From Apus apus (Eukaryota; Chordata; Aves; Apodiformes; Apodidae), in NCBI RefSeq assembly GCF_020740795.1, contig NC_067282.1:173506274-173570273 (forward strand): a stretch of 64,000 bases of DNA, read 5' to 3'. A model generated the notes under the pieces. It had not been told where the DNA came from and ran no database searches. It saw only the letters and a program-made list of their open reading frames with translations. The translations under genes and the position numbers were made by a program. Shown piece after piece: positions 35,609 through 48,146 of the stretch. Each line of letters opens with the position of its first letter. The first letter of the stretch is position 1.

Positions 35609-38600
35609 TACTAACTGTTAAGGAGTTCTTTTTGTTTTTATTAATGTGCCTAAATTGTTCTTTTCTAAGGACATACCACGTAAGAACATGTAGTGTGCAA
35701 AGTGAGCCTGAGGTAGGATGGCCAAAGAATTCCAGAGTTCTTTTACTTGAGTTTACCCAAAACTGAATGAATTTTAGCATTTACAGCTGTGAACTTCAAC
35801 TGCAATTGCAGAATAGAAGGAAGCCAAGTAATGTGGAATTAAGCTAGAAGTACAGGGAAAAACACTTTGTGTTCTTCAAAGAGTACTTTTAAAATATTCT
35901 GATGAAACTTATCTCTTAGGTCAGTTGTTTCTAACCAGGTAAAGCCCTTACGAAGCCTCAGGAAGCTAAGCAGAATGTATTTCCAGTATGAAGAAAATAA
36001 AGGCATGAAATTACCTGAAATTCTTAGAGGAAATAAGAAATAGTGTTAAGTTATTCATACTGTTCACGTGACAAGAAAAAGGAAATAATGGCACTTGTCA
36101 AGTGTGCCGTAAGATTGAACTGTAGGATCCAAGTAGTGGTGTCTAAAAATTTGCCTGTCTCTAGGCTTGACCACTATCTCTTTCCTCCAGCTGATACTCT
36201 GTCAGATGTGCTTTCATCTTGATTCACCCTTTGAGCTTTACTGATGCTTCTCTGACTATGGAAGCCTTCTGACATTAATGCTTCTGTTTTGGTAGTTACA
36301 CTCTTTTTATGAGGAATGATTAACAGCTATATTCAGTAATCTATAATCGATAATCTATTCCAAAAGACTAGAAACTTCCAAGATGGATTAATAGGAAAAT
36401 GTAAGAATATTATAATCTATATAATCAGAAAAATAATTTTAAAACATCTGCAGCTCTGAATATTCTAGTTCAGATAAAATCCAGTGAAGAAACAAATGTT
36501 AACTGAGCTCCCTCTTTGGACAGGGTAGCAACTGATGTGAATGGAGCACTAGATCCATAAGCTGGCTTCCAGTTAGCCCTGGAACTAAGCACTAGGAGAA
36601 TAGCCAAGGTCAGTGGGGAAGTGGAAGAGCTTTTATATAACACTCCTTGCAGCTTCCCTACAGTATGAACTCCTTTTACTAGGTGTGTTCCAAGTTACTT
36701 GAAGTAACCCAAGCAATTGTATATATCTTTGTAAATGGAGTGTGTCTTCTTCTGGACTGTTAGGAGTTGTTAGGAGTTGTTCAGTGTGAAGCAGGGCTGT
36801 AAGCCTGACCAGGTTATACTAACAGAGCATCGGGTACGTTGTCAGAAGATGCTTCTTGAAGGCTGCTAGATTAAAACAGGTGATTGTAATATGGATCCTG
36901 GACAGCAAAAAATGATAGCAGAAAGCTTTGAAAACTGTAGGCCTGGAGTCACCTACAACTCCATCCAGTCTGCTATGCTTTTAATGAGAATATGCTGCTA
37001 TATTTGGTTTCTAGCCCCACTCCTACTTTTACAGAGATTTCCATTCAGGATTATGTGATATGGGAGGCTGAAAGGAAGCTGCTCATGCATGTAGAATTTG
37101 GTGGGGAGGGTGAGTCGACACAATTCATGTTACTACTGACCTTAGAACACCAGGACTTGCCTTGCAAGTGGTACTCTACTGTAGTCTTTTGCTTGTCCTT
37201 CTGAATGCAACATCTGATGGTGACTTGTTCAGTCCCTGAGGTTACTTTTCAGTGCAAGCAAACAATGCAAAATGGAGACCAGAACGCAGGCAGAGAACTG
37301 CTGCTGGCTTCCCTTGCTCCAGGAGATGGCAGTGTTTTCCTCTTTTAAATTGTTAAAGATTGCCAACTCTATGAATTGAAGAGTTAATGAAATATGGAGA
37401 AGGTTCATAGATCTGAAGTAAGTCAGGAATTCTTTTTAGGGGGAGAAGGAGGAGGGGTTTTTTTATTTTTTTAAATTCAGCACCTGCTCATTGGTTATAT
37501 CCCTGTTGGGTCAGGGGAAAAAGTGTGATGTAAATAGCACGAGACAATTAAACTGGAATACTTTATAGCCTTTTGCTATGTTATAGCGTTGAAGGTGTCA
37601 AAAATCTGAGGTCATGTTTGCTGCAGTGACTGATTCAGACTTGAGTTTTGAATGATTCCTATAGTTACCAGTATTAAATGTTATTTTTCTAAACTTTTTA
37701 ACTTGCCGAGGTAATTTCTTAATTTGAGTATTGCCCTCCAGTAGATCTGGGAGACACAACTCAATATTGTCTATTGATTTAATCATCTCGATTGTTAGAA
37801 TATTGATGGAATTGATCCTAGGACATACTTATGCAGAACATCCTTGCAGCTTTCTGTTTTGACTGTACGCTCTAATTTAATTTTTTTCTTCTTTAATAAC
37901 TTTAGTTACCACTGCATTCATACTGTAATAGTTTCATCTGAGCTGTATTTGTCTTGTTTAAAAGACTGTCCTGTGACAGTCAGATGTCAAGATAAAGATA
38001 TTTCATCTTCTGCTTTTTCATTACACTACTGTGGAAGAAAGGATTTTAACATAACTTGTTCTTGGCCAAGCTGTGTCAGTTACTGTGGAAAACAGAAATG
38101 AGTGTAGTTGTAGTACTTGTTCCAAAATATTTTTTAGAATAAAAAATTAATGTTCTTTACACTGGTCAAGTTTTTGTTGCTTTTCTTCTCCCCGGTCTTT
38201 CTGTTTAAATTTAAATAGGCATTTAAACTTGCCAGTTCTCAAATATAACTACTACTACTGTTTTTGAGGCTACTTTTTTAAAGTATTGTATTAATATGGG
38301 ATTAACATATCAATTTTTGACATTTTACAGAGAAGTCTTTGGGCCCTGAGACCCTTTGAACGTTGAACTTCAGGAAACAACATTCTAACCCCTTCTCTGC
38401 TTTTACTAGGCAGAGATCTTTCTTTGTCAATATGTGAACACAGCTGCTTGTATTTGCCATCACAAGGGAACACTGAAAACAGCCATCAGTTTCCTGTATT
38501 CTCTTGTTGCTCCAACTTAATAATTATTAAATAATCTGCCATAGTTTCTACTACCAATAGGCTTTTTCTTCTGAGATCTGTATTGTATCACTGCTGCCTT

Positions 38601-39291
38601 TGTATGATGCTTTAGTAACTTCCTTAAGGTGTATTTCTAAGGGTTGTGTTATCCAGAGGACAAAATTACCCTGCAAAATGCTTTCTTACTGATTATCTTT
38701 GGGAGAACAGGAAATTAGCCTAACCTCTCAGGAACACCATCCTAAGTTTGAATCTAGTCTTTATCTAATATTAGCAGGGCAAGTCTGCCAAAGGACCTGG
38801 AATTGCTTTAGTGACTAATCTGACCTTATCTGCTTTGCTAGTTGGGCTTAGGGAAAATAAAACTTTTGGAATAAAAGGTGAAATTGTGTTTCTTACTGTT
38901 GTAACCTCACGTGTGTGGTCCAGCCTGATGGCAGCAGTGGTGCAGTAGTTATGCATCTCTTCCTTTTTCTTTGTACTATTTCGCTTGAACATTTGTAACA
39001 GATCTTTCTCATTGCAACTGTCACCATGTGCTGATTCCCTCTCTCTGAATTTCCATCTTCCTTTTCACTGCGCCCTTCCTGCTTTCCACCAGTTTCAAAA
39101 CCTTGTATTCCCCACTGCCTTCCCTCTCCTGTCATTAGCTGCAAGCAGCTTAGCCTCTAAAATTGTCATTTGAAACTTCCTTCTAGTTTTCTAAAATTTC
39201 TGGTTAAGGTGCTTTGTGAAAGCTCTTCCAACAGCTCTGATTCTTTAGGCTACATTTTGTAGGAATATTCCAGTCTAATGTCTGTCCCTTA
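35609..39291. other. Downstream of RPAP3, no gene seen
   Basis: AT-rich with short chance open frames only. The first 400 bases may belong to a longer RPAP3 3' UTR that uses the distal signal at 35996. A short direct repeat of GGAGTTGTTA lies at about 36762-36780. Confidence 0.6.
35996..36001 (+). terminator. RPAP3: Possible distal RPAP3 polyadenylation signal AATAAA
   Basis: A second canonical hexamer about 790 nt after the stop, in AT-rich sequence. Use is uncertain because the proximal site would normally be met first. Confidence 0.3.
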
Positions 39292-39522
39292 GAAACCAAG
39301 GGAGTTTCCATTAGGAAAATTTTTTTCACAGAAGGAGTGGTTAGACACTGGAATAGGCTGCCCAGAGAGGTGGTTGAGTCATCATCCCTGGATGTGTTTA
39401 AGGGTCATTTGGATGTGGTGTTGGTGGATATGGTTTAGGGGAGAACTTTTTAGAGTAGGGATGATGGTTGGATTCTGTGATCCCAAGAGTCTTTTCCAAC
39501 CTGAATAGTTCTATGATTGCTT
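39292..39522 (+). mobile_element. CR1 3' fragment
   Basis: Plus-strand CR1 3' region: TTAGACACTGGAATAGGCTG, then CCCAGAGAGGTGGTTGAGTC, then TTTTCCAACCTGAATAGTTC and TATGATT, followed by a T run. Confidence 0.9.
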
Positions 39523-42500
39523 TTTTTTTTTTTCACACTTCATTCTCCTTGCTTCCTATTCAAGTGTATGCTGATTTCAGTTGTGGTTGGATACACTGGA
39601 ATCTTTTGCTTTCTTAATAGTAGCAGAAAGTAATGTTTGCTTTCCAGACTTCACCTTCAAACTTTAGACCTTCCAGTCTCATGAAGTTTAAGATGGCAGG
39701 GTAAAATATAAATTTGATTCCTTGTTCCTTCATACCAAGTAAGTCTACCTGTGTTTTAAAGCAAGAAGTGTACCCTTAAGTTAATCAACAAGTGAGTGTA
39801 AAATAGTCTTCCTTGTCCTGGTGCCTGATCATATAGGACAGATTAATATTCTGTATAAGCTATTAATTTGAAGTCATTTTGTGGCTGCATACTTGGACAG
39901 GTCTGCCGTGATAAGCTTGAGCAGCAGATCAGAGTCTAAGTTAGGAAATTCACAAAAAAACCCCAAAATGCTTGAATAAACACAAAAAAAAAAAACCCAG
40001 GCTTTTTGCTTTTATATCTGTTACAGGAGTGACTGCTTGTACTTCAGGTTTCAAGGGCAAGTACTCAGAGGTAGCTTCCTCCCTAAAGAATCAGCATTCT
40101 GTACAAATATCACCAAAAAGCAGAGAAAATTAAATGGTTGATTTGCCCAGCTGTGATTGTGATTCGAGAATAGTATCTGATGCCTTAAGTCAAAATCCGG
40201 TGCCTTTCTGGCTACAGCAGACTGCATGCTCAGTTTGACAAGTGGTGCTTGAACTTGGTTTATAATGAGTTGCTATCACTTCTGGAAGAATCAGGAACAC
40301 TTTGCTAACTTCAGAAATGTGTACTCCAGAGCCTTCACTGAGAAGTGGAAATGCTTCGATCCTTTTCTAAAGTAGCCTGAGGTTCAGACTGTAGAAATAA
40401 GAAGTAATGAGCTACTCCTGTACACCAAAGCCTGTTAAGTAACACCATGTAGCACATGAGCTTTGAGAACTCCAATGCTGTCCTTGGTGTTAAGACTTTT
40501 GTGCATTTTGTGGTTGGATTCTGGTGGCTGTGAAAATCATCAAGGCTATTACAGGATTACATCTTTTACATCTTATTAAATGCAGTATTTAAGTGAGAAT
40601 GTGAGTGTGCTTTCAACAGATGGCAAAAACATTTTAGGGAATATTTTTCAGACCATCTGAAACAAAAAAAAGGACAGGAAATGAATACTGAACAATCTGC
40701 CAGATCTCTTGAGATTTTCTTCTGCTTCATGTTTCATTCTTCTGTGGACAAGCTTGTCTGATTCGTTTGTAAAGCTGGTGTCTCTCACCCAAAAATCTGC
40801 AAGCATTAATTGAGCTGAAGGAGAACATCATCTTAATTTAAATTTTTATAATCCCTGAACTTTAATATTAAAGCAAGAGAGAGAAGTAGGTTGCACTGGT
40901 TTGCAGCTGTCAAACTTTGGTTTGATCTGACCTTGAGAGAACTCTTGTCCTTCATCTCATTCCCAGTTCCACTTGAAATACTACTCTTGAGTGACTCAGT
41001 GCTGCCTGAAATGAAAATGGGTGCAGACCACAGCAGATGGGGCCTTACATGGCTGGAGACTTTTTGAGGAGCTGGGAAGCAACCTCTGCTTCATTTACAT
41101 CTTAAAGTTTAAGGATGGTATCTAGATAAAACAAATGCTTTGCAGCTTGATTAACTGTTTGTCTGCTTTGTTCCAACCATAACTGTAGCACTGTTCAAAA
41201 TACAGAGCTCTGGTAGTTCCTGGGGCTCAGCTTCCTGGTTGTCTTTTTGGCTTTCACAGAGCCACCAGTGAGGGACTCGTACCAGTAGCTTGTGGTCACT
41301 GGCTTGTGGTGGCACAGAACAAGTCCTTCCTCCAGGGGTTTGCAATCTAAACCAAGTGTAGCATAGTCTTCTCATTGTTTGAGGTGTGGGACTGAATGCC
41401 TGGAGAGGCTCGAGAGAGACCTCCCTGTTTGCAATAAAACCCTTTCTGAGAGTGGTCTGAACTGACTTGATGATTTTCCCTGGAGTGGGAAGGACTCAGC
41501 TACCCAGTTGAGTGAAGTGAGAGGTGGTACATCTCTCTGTGATGGAGGCAGGGCCATCGGCTGACAGACTGTGTTATCTGGGATGCAAAAGGGGATGTTT
41601 CTTCAGTATGAGTGTCACTTTGTTCCCAGTGTAACTTGAAGAATAGGAGATAGAAGTATGTTTCACAGGATCCCAAATAAATGTGTTTTTAAAGGCTTTC
41701 AATATTTCAATCTCAGTTTCAGTATTCAGTGTTTTTAACATTTCTCTGTACTTCAGTAAAATACAAACATCAATGAATGTTTTTAATGCGAGATTTTGAA
41801 AAGCTAGGAACTGAACAAACCCCACTAGCCCTTTTTGAGCCCTAGGTCTGTTTTAGTAACTTCAGTCAGCTTTCCTCTCAGAATTACTTTTTGTCCTTGT
41901 CTTTGTCCTTTCATGCTTCTGCCTGTTACTGGGTTTATGTGAAGCCAGCTGTACTAAGGACAGATTCCTACAGTCAGTGTTCCCATTATCAGATTTTGTC
42001 AGAACAGCTCTGCTGGCTTAGAAGCAAAGAAGGAATTTGCCTTGATCAGGACACCTCTGCCCTGCATACAAAATACCCAGAGAGTCTTTGGCTTTATTCC
42101 TACCCAGTTTGTGCTGGTAGAAACAGGAAGCCACTGTACCACACTACTAGAACTCCAGTCTCACATCATATCATAAGGCTTCTTTCTCCAACTACAGTAG
42201 TGCCAAAACAAAATGTTACAGGGATCAGCTACTGTGTTCAGAGGCTGACCAGGGGCCTTGTTTGTTCCTTTTTAGCTACCTGGGATTACAATATAGGGCT
42301 CACCGTCTCAAGACTCTCAAACTTCAGCACTTGATAAATGAAGCTTGTTTATCATTCCCAGTTGCCTAATGCATTGAACAGAGCTTATTTAAATCATACC
42401 CTCCTTCCCCTGCTGATTGCCTCCAGGCTGATACTTGCCTTCCTTCAGCCTGCCTGTGCTCTCTGTCATTGCCAGTTCCTGGCTGAACATAGCCCAGGTG

Positions 42501-45500
42501 TTTGTCAGAGCAAGAGGGACATTTTGAATGGGTCAAATTAAATCAGAACACTAGATCAAAGCAGCATTTTCAGGTGCCTCAGTGAGTTCCACCTTCACAT
42601 ATAGAGGATTCCTCAGGTACAGTACTAAGCAAATCTCAAAACTAAACAACATTACTATTTCCAAACTGATGAGGACCTGTTGGGAGGTTGGCAAGAGCAC
42701 AAGTGAGAATTAGATGCCTCTTTGCCTCTGAATCTCAGGAAAAAAAACAGCCTCAGAAAAATGCAGCCTATGGGAGCTCTGCTAAGTCCAGCTTTACAGA
42801 CTGCAGGGACACTTGGACTGATCAGTGCTTGGGAAAAGAAGGGAAACCAGATGATGAAGTGAGTGACAGCCCCTCCACCATTATCTTTCATTATTACAAT
42901 TAATTGCCCTGTGTCAAGAATGTGCACAGCCTCAAGCAAGTTCCTTCCTAGAAAACAGTTTTCATCCCCTAAGTTAAAGACTTGAACTTTTTTTTTTGTT
43001 CTCAACTTTATTGGTAAGATATGGCTGTGCTGTTTTATCCTTCTGGTTAGGCTTTTGTTCCTTGAACTGTTAGGTTCATGAAGGAGCAGAACAGGTTTGA
43101 TTACTTTGAAAGTCATGTGAAAATGTGAAAAGACAGCATCACAGAAGGTCTCTGTTTCAGCAGAAATTGGCTGTGTCACCTTGCTAACTATAAAACCTTT
43201 CTCAAAGAGGTAATTTGCAAGTGTTGATATTTGGGTTTGTTTTTTTTTTATTATTGAAAGCAGTCTGTGTTTTCCACCCCAGTGTCTCAGGTCAAAGCTT
43301 ATTAGAAGGGCTTCCATATGTCATGTATGACTTCAGATGTTTAGAGAAAGCTGATTTGCCTCAGGAAATATTTTTCAGATAATTCTGCCTGAAGATAGAT
43401 GAGCATATGACTTCTTTGTGGTTTTGTTTTGTCTTTTCTAGATTCTTATAAATACTCTCTTCCCTGGAGAAAAGAGACTATTTCCAATAAATACTCTCTA
43501 TAATTGCTCTCTTCTGTTTTTAGCCTGTCCCTTCTTCCACCTCCTGTATGCTGCCTTTCTGTGCTGGAGCTCTGCCATGAGTCTCCTGTTTAGCCAAGTC
43601 AGCTCTTGCTACACCCACCTATCTTCCAGAATATCAAGGTGGGCCCTACCAGTGCTTGGAGAATGCTGTACTTAAAAGCTTGCCAGCTCTCCTGAGATCC
43701 TTTCAGAGCTGCCCCATGGGATCCCACCTACCAATGACCTAAACAAGTAGCAGTCTGCTCACCTGGAATTCAGGGGCTGTTCTGCACTCCTTTCTCACTC
43801 CCTATGGGATCTTGGGCCCCTCTATTGCATGATCACTATAGCCATGACAGCCACCAACTGTCACATCCCAGCTGGCTTTTCCTTGTCAGTGAATAGCAGA
43901 TGCTGGAGAACATTACTCTCCTTGGCCCACCCAGCACCTGTATCAGTGCTCCCTGACACCACCAAAAATCTTCTTCAATGTGTTGCACTTCCAGCAGATG
44001 AAAGGAGGTTAAAATGCCCTAAAGAACAAAGGTCTGTGATACAGAGGCTTGAGCTCTTTAAAGAATTCTTCATGTTTGCCCTCACCCTGACCAGGTGAGG
44101 TGCCATCCTTCCACTGTGATGCCACTCTTGCTGGTCTCTCCTCTGATCGAGATCCATGAGCTGTCACTCAGCCCCTCACCTGTCCCGTGGAAATGCTCTG
44201 CATCTCTCAGCTGCTGCTTTGCATGGAGGGCATCTCCCCTCCTCTTCTTCACTGCCTGTCTCACCTGCAGAGCTGGTGCCCAGCTGTGTAGGCAGTCCCA
44301 GATGCTCTTCAGTCCTGCAGCAATGCAGCAGCTCTGTGACCCCACTGGAGTGCTCATACCTCTTGATTTTTTCCCAGTCTGTGCATTTGTGCACTTGCAT
44401 GATAGATGGGGGATCCCTCCACCCTCTTCCTAATGTCTCTTCCTCTCATCACCTTACATGCTTATCTTTCTTAAGCACATCAAATTTGACATGGGGCTTG
44501 GTTTAAAAAAAAAATAAAATAGATTCCTTTCAGAAATCTCAAATGTTTGTCTAGCTGGAAGCCTGAATTTAAGTCTTTCTCCAGGTTAAGTTTCTCACCT
44601 AGGTCTCTAGCTGCTGGCACTCAAAAAAGATAAACACAATCAAAACTTTCCTGAAGTGAGGACAGGGGGAGGGAAGAGAGTTGGAGTGTCAAGCTGATGT
44701 GAAGCTTCTATCATCCCTGTATCCCTACTCACGTGCTGTCACTGCTGCCTAAGGAACAAATTGTCAGCATGTGAAATTGCAATGCAGTGGTGGAGCATCT
44801 AAGGCTTTCAGAGATAGTTGGGAAGACTTGCCCAATGTAAAGATGAGACTCTCTTTGTTGGCAGGAGAAAGTAAAAAAAAAAAGCTAGGAGGGAAAAGCC
44901 TCAGAGCAGCTTTTGGGCTCACATTATAGCTAAGACTCCTACTCACTGAAGATCGTATTTGATTAAATTTGTGAAATATCCTTTCTTCTTCCTAATTATA
45001 GACCTGGTATAATGACTCCAGAGTATCCACAGACTATTTATGAAGTGACTTTTGTGAAGGGAAAGCTATGAACTATAATTGATTCATGTAATTTATTTGA
45101 CAAGCTTTGAGTCTGACCCAGCTTGGGAGCAAGTGAATGCTGGCAGAGAAAGAGAGCACAAGGCCTTTGTCTTCAGTGACTGACTTCTGCCAGCAAAGAA
45201 ACCCGTTGGATCTTGAATTATTTTAGTCCCAGCCTGATGTTTATTTCCTGTCACCCAGTCCTGGATCATTGACTTGTCATACAGGATCATAGTTGCTTTT
45301 TCCTCTTCTGCCTAATGCTAAAAATGAGAATCTCAGTTCTCCTCCTTACCCAACAGCCTACCAACAAGATGTGTTTTGACAGCAGATTCTGGAACTGCAC
45401 AGAATTGCCATAAAATCCAGTATTGGGGAAGATTTATCCCTCCTGACATCTAGGGCACAAACTGGGAATAGGTCTTCCAAGGTAACGTTGTCTTGGAACA

Positions 45501-46146
45501 TCACTATTGCTATTAAAGAGTGGCACTAGATGGTTGGGCATGGAGGGAGAGTGAGAATGCCAGTATGAGCAGATAGACAGAGACAGCAGTGGCCAACCCT
45601 TAGCTCATGAGCAGCTTTTCTTCTCTGAAATGACTCCCTGGCACTATTGAAGTCAAAGGAAATAGGAAACTTAGAAGACAGCCTTAGCCTTCTCTGACAG
45701 GAAGCACAAAATTTACCACAACTTATTCTTCTTTCTGCCCTGATTTATCCCAGAATTGTTGAGTTGCCATGAGAGCTGATGCAGATTTCTTCTGATCACT
45801 GGCTCATGCTCTTAGACAATATAAAGTGTGTGTACTGAGTAATGGATAAATAGTATGTATTGACGGTACTGAGCGTATTGATCATACTTGTATCCGATCA
45901 TGAAAAGAACATTGCTTAGAAGAGCAGAATTAAAGAGTAGCTCCTTAATGAGGAGAATTGCACAGTCAAGCACTCACAAGGCAAAAAATGTCAGGTATGC
46001 CCAAAGTGATACTTAGCCTTTATTCAGCCCACTTGTGTGTTGTTCATAGCATGGTATAATTACATGCTACAGCAAATTTCTTCCCTTCTAGCAGCCAGGT
46101 TTGAAATGTATTTGCCCTCTTGTAGTCAGAAGATTGTTTGAAAGAA
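39523..46146. other. Intergenic, no supportable gene
   Basis: Longest open frame is 220 codons on the minus strand (43317-42655), with others of 147 codons (41891-42334) and 116 codons (44156-44506). None has a recognised domain, conserved start context or matching splice partners, so I treat them as chance frames. GC content is somewhat higher at 43500-44500. Confidence 0.55.
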
Positions 46147-46482
46147 TATTGAATTACAGAATCAGGATGGTTTGGGTTGGAAGGAACCTTTAAAAGTCAC
46201 CTAGTCCAACCCCCACGCAAAGAGCAGAGACATCTTCAACTAGATCTGATTGCTCGGAGCCCCATCCAACTTGACCTTGAATCTTCCCAGAGATGAGGCT
46301 TCTACCACTTATCTGGGAAGTTTGTTCCAGTGTCTCACCATCATCATTGTAAAAACTTCCTTCTTTATATCTAGACTGAATCTACCCTCTTTTAGTTCAA
46401 AACCATTATACCTTGTCCTATTGCAACAAGCCCTGCTAAAAAAGTTTGTCCCCATGTTTCTTATATGCCCCCTTTAATATTG
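46147..46482 (-). mobile_element. CR1 3' fragment, minus strand
   Basis: In plus-strand reading: ATGGTTTGGGTTGGAAGGAA, then CACCTAGTCCAACCCCCACG, then GAAGTTTGTTCCAGTGTCTC, then CTTGTCCTATTGCAACAAG. This is the reverse complement of a CR1 3' end with some flanking coding part. Confidence 0.9.
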
Positions 46483-47249
46483 AAAGGTCACTTTTCCTCC
46501 AGGAAGATTTTTGGTGCTGGTATTTAGCTGTCAAGAAAGCAACCTGTCATTTCCACAGCACAGTTCATACTTTTAAGCTTTTCATAACACAGTTTGTGCA
46601 AAAATCATCCAACAATCAGTTGCAGCCACAGGGAGGAAAGTAAAGTAAGACTAGCACCTCCTGCTCAGCTGGTTGTTAAAAATTTCATGGTAGCATTGAT
46701 GATGACCACACACATAGTTACTCTATCTTCCCTGTTGAAGTCCTCTTCTATTTCCTGGCTGTTTGGCACCAGAGAAGACACCTGTATGACAGACAGACAT
46801 ACCTGTGTGTGTGCTGGTTCATCTGGACTCCACACCACGTACTCTTTGCTTTATGATGGACAGACTGAGAATGAAAACTTACTATAGAAACTACAGTGTC
46901 AATATATTTTTAATTAATCTTTGAATGCTTTGCTCTTACACACCTACACTGTTTTTCTCCTAGTTCATTTTCGTTGTTCTTACTCCTCTGATTTTCCTTT
47001 CTACTTTTCTTTTATTCATAAGTGCTAATTAACTGTGCCTATGAGCCGTAACACTTTCCTAATGAACAAGCCATGGGCTTTGTGCAAGTACCTCAAAAAA
47101 CATGGAAAGAACTGCTTCCAGCTGAGCCAAACCAAGCACATCTCCTTGCATCAGCCAGACGGGGAGAGAGTGGCTCCCTGTAACAGCTTTTTGGAGAGCT
47201 GCTGAAGCTGTCTAATTAAAAGCCTGGAAGCACTGAGAGCACTGGTGCT
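46483..47249. other. Intergenic, no feature seen
   Basis: No gene or repeat recognised. Confidence 0.5.
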
Positions 47250-48146
47250 CAGCCATGGCAACAGCAAGAGGGTGAGTGCCCTGCTGGGAACTGTGCAAGT
47301 GAGAGTGTGCCAAGAGGAGAGGCACTTCCTGGGAGCCTGCGGAAGCTCTTCTGGCTCTGACTCATGACATCATCCCCCGACCTGGCCTGGAATGACACCA
47401 CTTTCAATTCAAGAAAGAAGGAAAATGTCTGAGGGCAGAGTGAAAGGAAAATGTTGTAGGGTAGAGCCATCTCAGCAGGAAGATGTGGAGTAACTGGAGG
47501 GGCATGGGAGTGCCTTCAGATGAAGAAGACTTGTTACAGCTTGGGAGACCCTAGCACAGTGTTGGACACCTATAGAGAGAGAGGGTCCTTAGGAGCCTCA
47601 AAGACTGGAAGGGGTAAGCATTCCCACCACTTCCTGTCACAAGCTTTAAAAGCCAGGAGAGCTGGAAGCTGGGCCCTTCTCCCTTCCTGCTCCTTTCTCC
47701 CTACCAGGGCTCCTACTGGTTCCTGCAGCTTCCCATGTGCTCCCTCCAGAATCCAACTGCAACTGGTGCTGTGAGGAGCTGGGAGCCTCTCCCTTGGAGC
47801 GGCCCTGCCTTTCCTGTCATGGAATCATAGAATCATAGAATCCTAGGGGTTGGAAAGGACCTCGAAAGATCATCTAGTCCAACCCCCCCTGCCAGAGCAG
47901 GGTATCCTGTATCCTTGCGGTAAACAAGATCTGTTTTGTATATTTGTTTATGAATACTTACTTGTTCTTGCCCCACATTTTACCCTGTTTTGCTTGTGTT
48001 ATAGTAAATGTTTCTAGTTTCAGTTTCCAAAGTTTAAGTCTCTCTTCCTTATTCCTTTTCTGTCTTCCCTTGAGAGGGTGGAGGGTGGCGCAGTTCTGTC
48101 CTCTGTTTTTTGGGGGTTCAACCTTTACTATTTAAACCAGAACAAG
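47250..48146 (+). mobile_element. Probable ERV LTR, split by a nested CR1
   Basis: Features of an LTR in order: a TATA-like CTTTAAAAGCC at about 47643, a GC-rich stretch, then (after an inserted CR1) T-rich sequence with AGTAAATG, and an end TTTAAACCAGAACA at about 48131-48144. That end resembles the AAACCAGGACA terminus of some avian ERV LTRs. No matching 5' terminus (TGTCCTGGTTT type) was found, so the left edge is a guess and the call tentative. No coding region is attached. Confidence 0.4.
47819..47922 (-). mobile_element. CR1 3' fragment, minus strand, nested
   Basis: ATCATAGAATCATAGAATCC followed by GGGGTTGGAAAGGACCTCGA and CATCTAGTCCAACCCCCCCT: a well-preserved CR1 3' end in reverse orientation. 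Its octamer tail is intact, so it appears younger than its surroundings. Confidence 0.95.

Noticed and set aside
44095-44506. Overlapping 112- and 116-codon frames in a GC-richer patch
   Set aside because: Two frames are open at once, with Ser/Cys/Leu-rich sequence typical of non-coding C/T-rich DNA.
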